NCBI GenBank assembly: GCA_025980335.1
Contig: JAICXO010000015.1
Location: 1 to 33,136, forward strand
Reading direction: 5' to 3'
Source: Sphingomonas sp.
GTDB lineage: Bacteria > Pseudomonadota > Alphaproteobacteria > Sphingomonadales > Sphingomonadaceae
Length of the DNA: 33,136 bases
Position numbers and translations under genes: made by a program. Positions 15,672-23,557 of the stretch are shown here, one piece after another; the stretch's first letter is position 1, and each line of letters starts with the position of its first letter. Under the pieces are notes generated by a model that saw nothing but the letters and a program-made list of their open reading frames with translations, did no database searches and had not been told where the DNA came from.

Positions 15672-18600
15672 ATGCGCCTTTTGTCATCCGCTTCCCGATT
15701 CTCTGTTTCCGCTTCCGTCATCGCCATCGGCGCCGCGTGGGCTGCGCCGGCCGCTGCCCAGACCAATTCGCAGGTCCAGGCGGTGCAGCAGCACAATGCG
15801 GTGGTCGACTGCTCGACCGTCACCGATCCTGCCGCGCATGCCGATTGCATCAAGACGCAAGGGGAGAACGCGCCGGCGACTACCGGAGCGCCCGAGGCCG
15901 GTGCGATCATCGTCACCGGTTCGCGCATCCCCAAGCCGAACTACGACACGGTGCAGCCGGCCGTGGTCCTCACCTCGCAAGCGATCGAGCAGCGCGGTTT
16001 CGTCAACGCCGCCGACGCGCTGAACGAACTGCCGCAGTTCGGAATCCCCGGAAGCTCTACGATCGGCGGCAACGCTGGCGGCGCCTTCGGTTCCGGCCAG
16101 TCGTTCGTCAACTTCCTCGGTCTCGGTAGCCAGCGCACTCTGGTCCTTGTCGACGGTCGGCGCTTCATCAGCTCCAACTCGCCGAGCCTCTTCACTTCGG
16201 CCGACGCGCCAGGTGAGCAGGTCGACCTCGCGCAGATCAATACCAAGCTGATCGACCGCATCGAGACGATCGCCATCGGCGGCGCCCCGATCTACGGCTC
16301 GGACGCGATCGCGGGCACGATCAACATCATCCTGAAGCATGATTATCAGGGTCTCGACATCGATGCCGAGAACGGCATTTCGGACTACGGCGACGGGCAG
16401 AACTGGCGCATCCGCGGCCTGGCCGGGCGCAATTTCTTCGATGGTCGCGCGAACGTGACCGTCTCGGCCGAATACAACAGCGGCAAGGGCTTCACATGGC
16501 AGGACCGGCCGCTGCTGCAGAACGCTCAGTTCTACGACAATTGTCTGCCGGGTTCGCAGTTCAATCAATGCCTGTTTTCAAACGGGCCGCGCATCAACGG
16601 CATCCAGCCCGGCGGCATTCCGCTGGTCGGCGGAGACGTCTTCGGGCTGGGCTTCCTGCTCAGTCCGCAACAGATGGACCTTTTCGGACTTCCGGGTTTG
16701 ATCGGCGTCAGCGGTCCGACCACCTTCGGCACGACGGATGCCAATGGCAATCCGACCTCATTGTTCTTTAATGCCGCCGGCAATCTTATTCCCGCGCAGT
16801 TTGGCGTGAACCCGGGCGGCCCCAACAATTTCGACATCTTCGGGAGCGGTGGCAACGGCTTCAATTATGTGCCGCAAACCACCCAGGCCTTGGCCGATAC
16901 GAAGCGCTATAACGCCAACCTGCTGGCGCACTTCGACGTCACCGACAACATTCGCCTTTTCGGCGAGGGCTGGTATGCCCATAGCAAGTCCACCGACCTC
17001 GTCGCGCAGCCCGAGTACAACACGGGCCTGTTCGCGTCGGCCGGTGAGCCGGCGGGCGACCTGCTGCTGAGCGTCAACAATCCGTTTTTGACCGCGGACC
17101 AGCGTGCAATAATCCTCCAGAGCATCGCGACGAACCCGTTCAGCGATCAGAATCTGTTCGGTGAGCCCGCCGGATCTCAGGACTATTTCTATCTGAGCCG
17201 TGCGAACATGGACATTCCGACGAACCAGGCGACGTACGGAGATACTCTCTACCGTGCCGTCATCGGTGTGAATGGAAAGTTCAACCTGCTTGCCGGACCG
17301 TGGAACTGGGAAGTTTCGGGCAACTGGGGCCACTCGCATGCGGTCGGACATACGATCGATATCAACGTCCAAAACTACAACAATGCTGTTGGCATGATCA
17401 CCGCCGACAATCCCAATGGTGTGCCATGCCTGACGGGCCTTGCGAACTCGCCGTTCCCGACCATCAGCGAGACCTGCGCTCCGTTCAATCCGTTCGGCGT
17501 CGGCCGGTCCTCGCAGGCAGCGCTCGACTATCTCGAATCTGCCATCGCCAACACGTCGGACAATCGTCAGTTCGTGTTCAACGCTTATGTGAGTGGACCG
17601 CTGTTCAAACTGCCTGGCGGCGACCTCAGTGCCGTGCTCGGCGTTGAACACCGTGCCGAGGGTTCCGATTTCGAGCCGGACCTCTTCTATTACGGCGGCG
17701 ATCCCAATAATCCGATCGCTTACGGTCAGAGCGTTCCGATCGTCCCGATCAAGGGTGCGTTCCACACGAACGAAGCCTTCGGCGAGCTCGACGGCGACCT
17801 CATCAGTCCGTCGAACAATATTTCGTTCGTCCACAGCCTGAGCTTCCAGGCGGCGGCGCGGTACGTCCATAACTCGATCTCGGGGGGTGCCGTCACCTGG
17901 ACCGCCGGCGGTCGCTATGCTCCGGTCCGAGACATCTCGTTCCGAGGCAACTTCACTCACGCCATTCGATCGCCGTCCATCCAGGAAGCGTTCATTCCGA
18001 CGAGCGAGTCCTTCGGTTTTGCGACGGACCCTTGTGATCTCGACGAGCTGCAGAACGGTCCTGATCCTGCGACTCGGCAGGCGAACTGCCTTGCCGCTGG
18101 AATCCCGGCGAACTTCCAGTCAACGGCTGCGAGCGCAAGCTTCCTGCAATCGACCGGCGGCAACCCCAATCTTAAGAACGAGACGTCGAACGCCTTTTCG
18201 ATCGGTGGCGTTCTGACGCCGCGTTTCATTCCGGGGCTGAATCTCTCCGCCGATTACATCAATGTGAAGCTTCAGAATGCGATTTCGCCATTCAGCGCAA
18301 CGCAGGTGCTGGACGCTTGTTATGACTCGGCGAATTTCGCCAGCAGCCCGTTCTGCGCGCTGGTCACTCGCAATCCGCAGACGCATCAGTTGTCGCTTGT
18401 GCAAACGAGCTACTTCAATGCGGCTCTGCTGCAGTATCGCGGCATCGTCGCGTCGTTGGATTACAAGTTCAGGACACCGTTCCTGGGTGCGGACAGCTCG
18501 CTTGGGTTGAGCGGTTCCTACCAGCGACTGCTCGAGCTCTCGAGCGAAGCGGATAGTGGTTCGGCGAAGGTGCATAACGAGGGACCGCTCGGTTATCCGA

Positions 18601-18917
18601 AGAACTCGTTCACGGCGACGGTGAACTACCTCAACGGTCCGCTCTCGCTGTTCACGAACTTCAACTACACCGGTGCGGTCGATCAGTTCTCGGACGAGGT
18701 GCCGAACTTCCGCGAGCACGAGCACATTTCGTCGTTCCTCTATGTCAACGGCGGCGGCAGCCTCGAAGTCAATCACCGCTTCCGCTTCTTTGTCGACGTG
18801 GATAATATCTTCAACGCGAAGCCGCCGTCGCCGGTGCCCGCGGGTGGCGGATCGATCACCTACTTCCCCGGCATCCTTGGACGCTATTACCGCTTCGGCG
18901 CGGGCATCCACTTCTAG
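15672..18917 (+). CDS. TonB-dependent outer-membrane receptor
   Basis: This 1081-residue protein has a clear Sec signal peptide (SASVIAIGAAWAAPAAAQ, cleavage near residue 30). A ~50-residue linker follows, then the plug domain from about GAIIVTGSRIPKPNYDT, with LVLVDGRRFI and the IETIAIGGAPIYGSDAIAGTINII segment that is typical of the plug end. The remainder is a 22-strand-type barrel rich in aromatic/polar alternation, ending in YYRFGAGIHF with the terminal Phe needed for assembly. There are no STN-domain signs, so no transcriptional signalling through FecR is expected. The start is ATG 15672; TTG 15651 would spoil the signal peptide. The substrate cannot be read: sphingomonads use such receptors for glycans, peptides and siderophores, and no transport operon is adjacent. 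Confidence 0.94.
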   Translation: MRLLSSASRFSVSASVIAIGAAWAAPAAAQTNSQVQAVQQHNAVVDCSTVTDPAAHADCIKTQGENAPATTGAPEAGAIIVTGSRIPKPNYDTVQPAVVLTSQAIEQRGFVNAADALNELPQFGIPGSSTIGGNAGGAFGSGQSFVNFLGLGSQRTLVLVDGRRFISSNSPSLFTSADAPGEQVDLAQINTKLIDRIETIAIGGAPIYGSDAIAGTINIILKHDYQGLDIDAENGISDYGDGQNWRIRGLAGRNFFDGRANVTVSAEYNSGKGFTWQDRPLLQNAQFYDNCLPGSQFNQCLFSNGPRINGIQPGGIPLVGGDVFGLGFLLSPQQMDLFGLPGLIGVSGPTTFGTTDANGNPTSLFFNAAGNLIPAQFGVNPGGPNNFDIFGSGGNGFNYVPQTTQALADTKRYNANLLAHFDVTDNIRLFGEGWYAHSKSTDLVAQPEYNTGLFASAGEPAGDLLLSVNNPFLTADQRAIILQSIATNPFSDQNLFGEPAGSQDYFYLSRANMDIPTNQATYGDTLYRAVIGVNGKFNLLAGPWNWEVSGNWGHSHAVGHTIDINVQNYNNAVGMITADNPNGVPCLTGLANSPFPTISETCAPFNPFGVGRSSQAALDYLESAIANTSDNRQFVFNAYVSGPLFKLPGGDLSAVLGVEHRAEGSDFEPDLFYYGGDPNNPIAYGQSVPIVPIKGAFHTNEAFGELDGDLISPSNNISFVHSLSFQAAARYVHNSISGGAVTWTAGGRYAPVRDISFRGNFTHAIRSPSIQEAFIPTSESFGFATDPCDLDELQNGPDPATRQANCLAAGIPANFQSTAASASFLQSTGGNPNLKNETSNAFSIGGVLTPRFIPGLNLSADYINVKLQNAISPFSATQVLDACYDSANFASSPFCALVTRNPQTHQLSLVQTSYFNAALLQYRGIVASLDYKFRTPFLGADSSLGLSGSYQRLLELSSEADSGSAKVHNEGPLGYPKNSFTATVNYLNGPLSLFTNFNYTGAVDQFSDEVPNFREHEHISSFLYVNGGGSLEVNHRFRFFVDVDNIFNAKPPSPVPAGGGSITYFPGILGRYYRFGAGIHF

Positions 18918-18942
18918 GATCATCTTCTCTCGGTGAAGGATG

Positions 18943-18976
18943 GGGCGGGGAGCGTGAGCTTCCCGCCCTTTCTTTT
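18943..18976 (+). terminator. Strong intrinsic terminator after the TonB receptor
   Basis: Arms 18943-18953 (gggcggggagc) and 18958-18968 (gcttcccgccc) form an 11-bp stem with one G-U pair and a 4-base loop, followed at once by tttctttt. It ends 25 bp past the receptor stop and isolates the receptor from the divL operon. Confidence 0.9.
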
Positions 18977-19027
18977 GGAGGGGCCTCCCGTATGAATCGG
19001 CGTCGAAGGGGGTAGCAAAGCGCGAAC

Positions 19028-21385
19028 ATGGCCGGCGTTGGCGAGGCAGGCGTGATCATTGCGGCCCTTGCGCTGCTGTGGGTAGCCGTTGCCTTCGCCA
19101 TTTCGCTGCTTGCAGCGCGACGTTTCCGCCTTGCCAGCCAGGTACTGGACGCTGCGCGTGCGAACGCGACCTTGCTCGACATTTCCCCCGCCCGCCCGCT
19201 GGTCGTCCACAGCGACGGCCGTGTCGAGGCGGATCGCGGCCTCGTGCGCGAGCTTGGCCTGGACGCCGCGCCGAAGACGTTGGCCGACCTGCACGGCACC
19301 GGCAACGGCCTTGCCGCGGACGACCTCGGCGCACTTTCGGCCGAGATCGACACGGCGAGGGCATCCGCATCGCGAGTCTCGGCCAAGGTGCGGCTGGAAG
19401 GGTCCCCGCGCGTGTTCGAGGTGCGGGGCGGCCCGGCGCCGGCGCCGGAGTCCGCCGGTACGCTGCTGCTGTGGTTCTTCGACATGAGCGCCGGAGAGGA
19501 GGAGCGGGCGAAGCTGGCGCTGCGCCTGCGTCAGACCGAGGCTGCGCTCAATTCGCTGACGCACCTGATCGAAGCCGCGCCGTTCCCGATGTGGTACCGC
19601 GGTGCGGACCTCAAGCTGGGCCTCGTCAACAGCGCGTTCGTTCATGCGGTCGAGGCGAGGGACGCGCAGGACGTGATCGAACGCTCCGCCGAGCTCGTCG
19701 ATGCGCAGGGTGCCGACAGCGCCCGCGAAACGGCACGCGAGGCGCAGGAGAGCGGACGCGTCGTTTCCCGCATGCAGCCGGCCATCATCCACGGCGAGCG
19801 GCGGATGCTGAGGATCGTCAACGTTCCGCTGTCGACGGGGGCCGTCGCCGGCTTCGCGGTCGACGTCCAGGATCTCGAGGAAGCAAGAGCGGAACTGGCG
19901 CGGCACCGCGAATCGCAGCGCGAGCTCGCCGACCGCATGACCGCCGGAACGGCCCAGTTCGAGCCCGACCGGACGCTGAGCTTCTTCAATCGGCCGTTCG
20001 CCGTGATGAGCCGGATCGATTTCGACTGGCTCGCCGAAAAGCCCGAGTTCGACCGCGTCATCGACCGGATGCGCGACAACCAGCGGCTGCCCGAGGCCCG
20101 CGACTTCCCCGCCTGGAAGGACGAGCGGCGGGGCTGGTTCACCAGCGCCGAAGAGGTGATCGAGGAAGAATGGATGCTTCCGGGCGGCGACCACCTGCGC
20201 GTCGTGGCCCAGCCGCTGCCCGACGGCGGCTTGAGGCTGTTCCTCGAGGACCGGACCGAGCAGCTTCGGCTCGCCTCTGCGCGCGACACCTTGCTGCGGG
20301 TGCGCGCCGCGACGTTCGACAATCTGTTCGAGGGGATCAGCGTCTTCGCGAGCGACGGCCGCCTGTACCTGTGGAACCGGCGCTTCCTCGAGGATTGGGA
20401 ACTCGATGAGCAATGGCTCTCGACCCACCCGCGGGTCGACGAGCTCGTTCCGGCGATGGCGCGCAAGCTGGTCAACCCGACCGCTGCCGCGCAAATCCGC
20501 GAAATGGTGCGGCAGACGACCAACGAACGCCAGTCGGCGAGCGGTCGAATCTCGATGACGGACGGGCGGCATTTCCAGTTCGCCGCGGTTCCGCTGCCCG
20601 ACGGCAACGCGCTCTTCACGATGGTCGACGTCACCGATTCGACGCGGATCGAAGCGGCGCTTCGCGAGCGTGCGACCGCGCTCGAGGAGGCCGACCGGGT
20701 CAAGACCGACTTCGTCGCGAACATGAGCTATGAATTGCGGACTCCGCTGACCTCGATCGGCGGTTTCGCCGAGCTGCTCGGCGGCGGCTACGCGGGCGAC
20801 CTCGGCTCCAAGGCCAAGGATTACGTGGGTGCGATCCTGGAGTCGGTCGATCGGCTGTCGAAGCTGATCAACGACGTGCTCGACCTCACCACCGGCGAAG
20901 CGCGCGGGGCGCCGCTCGAGCGCGAGCGCGTCGACGTCGCCGGCCTGTGCCGCGCTGCCCTCGACAGCGCGAAGACCGCCGCGGCGGAAAAGGGGCAGAA
21001 GATCGAGGCAGAGATTCTGCCATCGGCCGGATTCGTGTTCGGCGATGCGCGGCGGCTTCGCGATTCGATCGAGCATGTGCTGCAGAACGCGATCGGCTAC
21101 ACCGACCGAAAGGGCCGGATCGCGCTCACCGCGGAAGGCGACGAGACCAGGGCCGTGATCACCATACGCGACAACGGGCCTGGGATTGCACCGGCGGACC
21201 AGGGGCGCGTGTTCGACCGCTTCCATCGCGTGACCGAGCCCGGGTTCCGCGGCGAAGCGGCGCTCGGCCTCGGGCTCCCGCTGACGCGGCAGTTCGTCGA
21301 AGCGCACGGCGGCACCGTCGAGCTCGAATCGAGCAAGGGGAAGGGCACGACCGTGATCCTGACCCTCCCGCGCGGCTCGCGATGA
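19028..21385 (+). CDS. divL: DivL-type cell-cycle pseudo-histidine kinase (Tyr in place of His)
   Basis: The 785-residue protein has one N-terminal membrane segment (residues ~8-30), PAS-like regions (~178-290 and ~422-520, with another possible between), a DHp helix pair and a C-terminal ATPase domain. The H-box reads FVANMSYELRTPLTSI: the phospho-acceptor His is Tyr568. This substitution defines Caulobacter DivL (Tyr550), which sits at the cell pole, binds phospho-DivK and controls CckA. The ATP-binding boxes remain (Asn687 in LQNAIGY, Asp715 in DNGPGIAP, then GLGLPLTRQF). It begins the run leading to tsaE, overlapping it by ATGA. The Shine-Dalgarno before ATG 19028 is weak. The identity is strong from the Tyr, architecture and length. 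Confidence 0.9.
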   Translation: MAGVGEAGVIIAALALLWVAVAFAISLLAARRFRLASQVLDAARANATLLDISPARPLVVHSDGRVEADRGLVRELGLDAAPKTLADLHGTGNGLAADDLGALSAEIDTARASASRVSAKVRLEGSPRVFEVRGGPAPAPESAGTLLLWFFDMSAGEEERAKLALRLRQTEAALNSLTHLIEAAPFPMWYRGADLKLGLVNSAFVHAVEARDAQDVIERSAELVDAQGADSARETAREAQESGRVVSRMQPAIIHGERRMLRIVNVPLSTGAVAGFAVDVQDLEEARAELARHRESQRELADRMTAGTAQFEPDRTLSFFNRPFAVMSRIDFDWLAEKPEFDRVIDRMRDNQRLPEARDFPAWKDERRGWFTSAEEVIEEEWMLPGGDHLRVVAQPLPDGGLRLFLEDRTEQLRLASARDTLLRVRAATFDNLFEGISVFASDGRLYLWNRRFLEDWELDEQWLSTHPRVDELVPAMARKLVNPTAAAQIREMVRQTTNERQSASGRISMTDGRHFQFAAVPLPDGNALFTMVDVTDSTRIEAALRERATALEEADRVKTDFVANMSYELRTPLTSIGGFAELLGGGYAGDLGSKAKDYVGAILESVDRLSKLINDVLDLTTGEARGAPLERERVDVAGLCRAALDSAKTAAAEKGQKIEAEILPSAGFVFGDARRLRDSIEHVLQNAIGYTDRKGRIALTAEGDETRAVITIRDNGPGIAPADQGRVFDRFHRVTEPGFRGEAALGLGLPLTRQFVEAHGGTVELESSKGKGTTVILTLPRGSR

Positions 21386-21816
21386 TCCTGGCCGACGAGG
21401 AGGCGACGGCGCGACTTGGCGGGAAGCTGGCCCACGCCGCACGGCCCGGCGATGTGATCACGCTTTCCGGACCGCTCGGCGCGGGGAAGACGGCGCTTGC
21501 GCGCGGCTTGATCGCGGCACTCGGACATGAAGGCGACGTTCCGAGCCCGAGCTTCGCGATCGTCCAGCCGTATGACGCACTCGATCCACCGGTGTGGCAC
21601 GTCGATCTCTATCGGATTGAGGAGCCTTCCGAAATGGACGAGCTGGGGCTCGATTCCGTCGGCGACGCGGTGCTCGTCGTCGAATGGCCGGAGCGAGCCG
21701 CACCGAACACGTGGCCGGAAGCGCTCGCTTTGTCGCTCGATGTCGGCGACGACGGCGAGAGAATCTTGACAGCGAAGGTGCCCCCGTCATGGAAAGGACG
21801 ATGGCCGCTCCGATGA
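21382..21816 (+). CDS. tsaE: tRNA threonylcarbamoyladenosine biosynthesis ATPase TsaE
   Basis: This 144-residue ATPase works with TsaB/TsaD to build t6A37 on ANN-decoding tRNAs, an essential modification. The Walker A loop is GPLGAGKT (residues 30-37); the family's PSPSFAIV switch segment and WHVDLYR block follow, ending with WPERA. Its ATG overlaps the divL stop (ATGA at 21382-21385), and its own stop overlaps the likely amgK start, so it is translationally coupled on both sides. Confidence 0.95.
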   Translation: MILADEEATARLGGKLAHAARPGDVITLSGPLGAGKTALARGLIAALGHEGDVPSPSFAIVQPYDALDPPVWHVDLYRIEEPSEMDELGLDSVGDAVLVVEWPERAAPNTWPEALALSLDVGDDGERILTAKVPPSWKGRWPLR

Positions 21817-22799
21817 AACCCCCCGCCCATGCCCCTGAATTCCTTGCCGCTTCGGGATGGGAGGGGGCCGAAATCCTGCCGCTTGCCGGCGATGCCTCGT
21901 TCCGCCGCTATTTCCGCGTCGTGCGCGGGGAGCGGAGCGCGGTGCTGATGGATGCGCCGCCGCCGCACGAGGACCCGCGGCCGTTCGTCGCGATCGCCGA
22001 ATGGCTCGCCGGGCGCGGCCTGACTGCACCGGAGATCCTCGCGCGCGACCTCGACAAGGGGCTGCTGCTGCTCGGCGATTTCGGCGATGCCCGGCTTCGC
22101 GAGACCCTGGACGGCGATCCGCGCCGCGAACGCGAACTGTACGAGCTTGCGACCGACGTGCTCGTTCACCTGCATGAGCACAGGCCGATGCCGGGACTGC
22201 CCCCGCATGGGCTCGAGCAGTGGCTGGAAGAGCTCAAGCTGTTCACCGACTGGTATTGCCCGGCGGTGGGCGCCGACGTTGATGGCGACGCGTACCAGGA
22301 CGCGTGGCGCCAGGTGCTCGGACCCGTGGCGAACGACGGCTTGGGTCCGGTGACCGTCCTTCGCGATTATCATGCCGAGAACATCATGCTGGTCGAAGGC
22401 CGCTCGGGGGTCGCGCATTTCGGCCTGCTCGACTTTCAGGACGCGCTTGCAGGTCATCCGGCGTACGATCTCGCCTCGGTGCTCGAAGATGCACGGCGCG
22501 ACGTCGCGCCGGCGATCGAGCGGGCGATGATCGACCGCTACATCGCGGCGACCGGACAAAGCGAGGCGTTCGAGCGGGCTTATTGGGCGCTTGCGGCGCA
22601 GCGCAACACACGCATCCTGGGGGTCTTCACGCGGCTGTGGAAGCGCGACGGCAAGCCGCATTACCGCCAGTTCCAGCCGCGGATGTGGGGCCTTCTGGAG
22701 CGCGACCTCGCGCAGCCGCATCTCGCGCCGGTGCGTGCCTGGTTCGACTCCAATATCGCGCCCGAGCATCGTCGCGAGCCGTGGAAGCAGGCTGCGTGA
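21813..22799 (+). CDS. amgK: N-acetylmuramate/N-acetylglucosamine anomeric kinase (AmgK)
   Basis: This 328-residue APH-fold kinase phosphorylates the anomeric position of MurNAc released from peptidoglycan. It feeds MurU and bypasses de novo UDP-MurNAc synthesis, a route linked to fosfomycin tolerance in Pseudomonas. Key signs are LPLAGDASFRRYFRV near the N-terminus, catalytic Asp185 in RDYHAENIM and metal ligand Asp207 in LDFQDAL. I chose ATG 21813 because ATGA overlaps the tsaE stop, as in the preceding junction; in-frame ATGs at 21789 and 21801 are alternatives, with AAGGA near the latter. The immediate murU neighbour strongly supports AmgK over a generic aminoglycoside phosphotransferase. 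Confidence 0.92.
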   Translation: MKPPAHAPEFLAASGWEGAEILPLAGDASFRRYFRVVRGERSAVLMDAPPPHEDPRPFVAIAEWLAGRGLTAPEILARDLDKGLLLLGDFGDARLRETLDGDPRRERELYELATDVLVHLHEHRPMPGLPPHGLEQWLEELKLFTDWYCPAVGADVDGDAYQDAWRQVLGPVANDGLGPVTVLRDYHAENIMLVEGRSGVAHFGLLDFQDALAGHPAYDLASVLEDARRDVAPAIERAMIDRYIAATGQSEAFERAYWALAAQRNTRILGVFTRLWKRDGKPHYRQFQPRMWGLLERDLAQPHLAPVRAWFDSNIAPEHRREPWKQAA

Positions 22800-23557
22800 G
22801 CCAGGCCAAGCGCGCGCTCAGGCTTCGCGCCGAAGTGCCGGCGGAAGTGCCGCCCACGGCGATGATCATGGCGGCAGGGCTGGGCAAGCGCATGCGCCCG
22901 CTGACCGCGACCAGGCCCAAGCCGCTGATCGAGGTCGGCGGCAAGGCTTTGCTCGACCATGTGCTCGAAAAGCTGCGCGTGTCGGGCGTGAAAAAGGTGG
23001 TCGTCAACGTCCACTATCTCGCCGGCGCCCTCGAAGCGCACTTGCTGAGCCGCGCGCACGGGCTGGAGGTGGTGATCTCGGACGAGCGCGACCTGCTGAT
23101 GGAGACCGGCGGGGGGCTCGTCAAAGCGGCGCCGCTGATCGACTGCGACCCGTTCCTCGCGCTCAACAGCGACAATCTGTGGATCGACGGACCGGCCGAC
23201 ACGCTCAAGCTGCTCGCGTCGCAATGGGACGGCGCCAGGATGGACGCGCTGCTGCTGCTGGTGCCGCTCGCGCGCGCGCTCAACCATGGCGGGATGGGCG
23301 ACTTCCACATGGACCGGACGGGGCGGCTTCGCCGGCGGCAGCGCAGCCGTGTCGCGCCGTTCGTGTTCACCGGGATCCAGATGGTGTCGAAGCGCCTGCT
23401 CCGCGACGCGCCGGAAGGACCGTTTTCGACCAACATCCTGTGGGACCGCGCAATCGAGGAGGGCCGCTGTTTCGGCGCGGTCCACCAGGGGCTGTGGTTC
23501 GACGTCGGGACTCCGCAATCGATCCAGCTGACGGAAACGGCGCTCGAGAATGTCTGA
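22796..23557 (+). CDS. murU: N-acetylmuramate alpha-1-phosphate uridylyltransferase (MurU)
   Basis: This 253-residue sugar-phosphate nucleotidyltransferase would convert MurNAc-1-P and UTP into UDP-MurNAc, completing recycling after AmgK. The nucleotide-binding signature is MAAGLGKRMRPLTATRPKPL (from residue ~24), followed by ETGGGLVKA and the metal-binding region LNSDNLW. The start is GTG 22796, which overlaps the amgK stop as GTGA. The in-frame ATG at 22862 gives a 231-residue protein that would also be functional, since the first 22 residues precede the family's usual start. The last 8 bases overlap addB. Confidence 0.92.
   Translation: MSQAKRALRLRAEVPAEVPPTAMIMAAGLGKRMRPLTATRPKPLIEVGGKALLDHVLEKLRVSGVKKVVVNVHYLAGALEAHLLSRAHGLEVVISDERDLLMETGGGLVKAAPLIDCDPFLALNSDNLWIDGPADTLKLLASQWDGARMDALLLLVPLARALNHGGMGDFHMDRTGRLRRRQRSRVAPFVFTGIQMVSKRLLRDAPEGPFSTNILWDRAIEEGRCFGAVHQGLWFDVGTPQSIQLTETALENV

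Noticed and set aside
20702-20764. Calling the kinase an ordinary PAS sensor histidine kinase
   Set aside because: The phospho-acceptor His is a Tyr, so it cannot be a normal histidine kinase; the DivL identity explains this.
18920-21442. An 840-codon minus-strand frame opposite divL
   Set aside because: It is a long shadow frame caused by GC bias; it crosses the TonB terminator region and has no motif or ribosome site.
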